DNA from: Nipponacmea schrenckii
Lineage: Eukaryota; Mollusca; Gastropoda; Lottiidae
DNA length: 64,000 nt
Direction of reading: 5' to 3'
Assembly (NCBI GenBank): GCA_030562195.1
Contig: JAUJPP010000005.1
Location: forward strand, 19,827,106 to 19,891,105
Shown here: in pieces, positions 63,314 through 64,000 of the stretch
Numbering within the stretch: the stretch's first letter is position 1
Layout of the letters: each line of letters begins with the position of its first letter
Program-made: the position numbers and the translations under genes
Notes under the pieces: generated by a model
The model's database searches: none
The model's input: the letters and a program-made list of their open reading frames with translations, nothing else
Told to the model about the DNA's origin: nothing

Positions 63314-64000
63314 ATGGCAATGATGCATTGGATAAGTGTTTTGTTACCTCTATTTTTCACTGTAGATATTATCTGTGCAGTCAATGTAAAAATTGCAGTG
63401 TTACTGCCTCTCAATGACAAGCGATTGTTCTCTATACGGCGTGTCGCACCAGCAATTTCTTTAGCGATTGAGAAATTGAATCAACGTTCAACTATTTTGA
63501 AATATAACAATTTCTTTGTGCGATATAATGATTCGAAATGCGACATCGCAGAGGGCATCAATAAAGCTATTCATTTCTACATCAAAAAAGAGGTCGATGT
63601 GTTCTTTGGTCCGGTGTGCGATTTTGCGGTGGCCCCTGTAGCGAGACAGGTTACGTTTTGGAACATCCCCATGGTATCAGGCGGTGCCATGGCCAGAGAT
63701 TTCTCGGTGCATAAAAAATCTTCCTACCAACTATTGACAAGGGTGGGTCCCGTGAATTTTCGCTCCCTGGCGGCGTTCTTTGATCAAATGTTACGGCACT
63801 ATCAATGGAACAAGATTAAATTGTTGTATTATAAAGAAGGGCAGAATTACATCATGAGAGGCTACTGTCATCTTGCCATTGAGGCTGTCCATTACGATCT
63901 TAGCTCTATTGCCCCTAACGTGACCCAGGATTATTTCAAAATCGACAGCAAGACATCCTTGGATTATGTGCTGACCGAGGAATTAAGCTTGGACTATGGA
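63314..64000 (+). CDS. Natriuretic-peptide-receptor-like protein, first coding exon (copy 2, runs off the window)
   Basis: The frame is open for 229 codons to the last base of the window with no stop. An in-frame TAG at 63287 precedes the ATG. Residues 1-22 are a hydrophobic signal peptide. The block RLFSIRRVAPAIS (37-49) is identical to that of the first copy. Cys76 and Cys102 are again 26 apart, and the second sits in GPVCDFAVAPVARQ, the canonical form of the signature. GGAMARDF, an aromatic QWNK segment, KIKLLY, YCHLA and an NVT glycosylation site follow in the same order as in copy 1. By eye the two exons are about 45% identical over their mature parts, so this is an old duplication with purifying selection on the ligand-binding fold. 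The copy-1 exon ends at the residue aligned with the last few codons here, so the splice donor is probably just beyond 64000. The receptor class is secure, but its exact ligand and cytoplasmic domains are unknown. Confidence 0.9.
   Translation, partial: MAMMHWISVLLPLFFTVDIICAVNVKIAVLLPLNDKRLFSIRRVAPAISLAIEKLNQRSTILKYNNFFVRYNDSKCDIAEGINKAIHFYIKKEVDVFFGPVCDFAVAPVARQVTFWNIPMVSGGAMARDFSVHKKSSYQLLTRVGPVNFRSLAAFFDQMLRHYQWNKIKLLYYKEGQNYIMRGYCHLAIEAVHYDLSSIAPNVTQDYFKIDSKTSLDYVLTEELSLDYG

Overview
The window looks like a stretch of animal nuclear genome, most likely from a mollusc. It is AT-rich and gene-poor, with intron-type splice signals and no bacterial-style operons. It is crowded with degenerate tandem repeats and small non-autonomous transposable elements of types familiar from gastropod and bivalve genomes. 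The mollusc assignment is inference from repeat style and receptor type, since no marker gene settles it.

The only clear protein-coding sequences lie at the two edges, both on the + strand. At 407-1100 is a large first exon encoding a signal peptide and the N-terminal part of a natriuretic-peptide-receptor-like (ANF receptor) ligand-binding domain, ending in a strong splice donor. At 63314-64000 is a second, roughly 45% identical version, also starting with a signal peptide and running off the window edge. In the ~62 kb between them I could not find any later receptor exon (rest of the ectodomain, transmembrane, kinase-like or cyclase). They are either alternative first exons feeding one gene further right, or tandem paralogues with very small or undetected downstream exons.

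Between them there is one THAP-type zinc-finger-like reading frame (about 4449-4867). It has an apparent frameshift near its 5' end and lies between 24-bp inverted repeats 1.55 kb apart, which suggests a decayed P-element-like transposon or a THAP gene with a CpG-rich promoter. An unrecognised 150-codon ORF sits at 59211-59663, and there is a weak candidate exon at 35616-35895.

The rest is repeat landscape: a 53-bp minisatellite of about 23 copies with a trimeric higher-order repeat (16286-17450); a 135-bp array with a nuclear-receptor-type half site at each junction (13875-14330); a TTAA-flanked MITE (51196-51670) and a terminal relic of the same family (19264); a tRNA-headed SINE family in about five scattered copies; a hammerhead-ribozyme-like Penelope-type fragment whose empty site is preserved 1.2 kb away; a 419-bp element with ATACGCCCAC termini and a truncated relative; a pogo/Tigger-like terminus; a small foldback element in two opposite copies; and about ten further degenerate minisatellites. 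No tRNA, rRNA, CRISPR or prokaryotic feature was seen.
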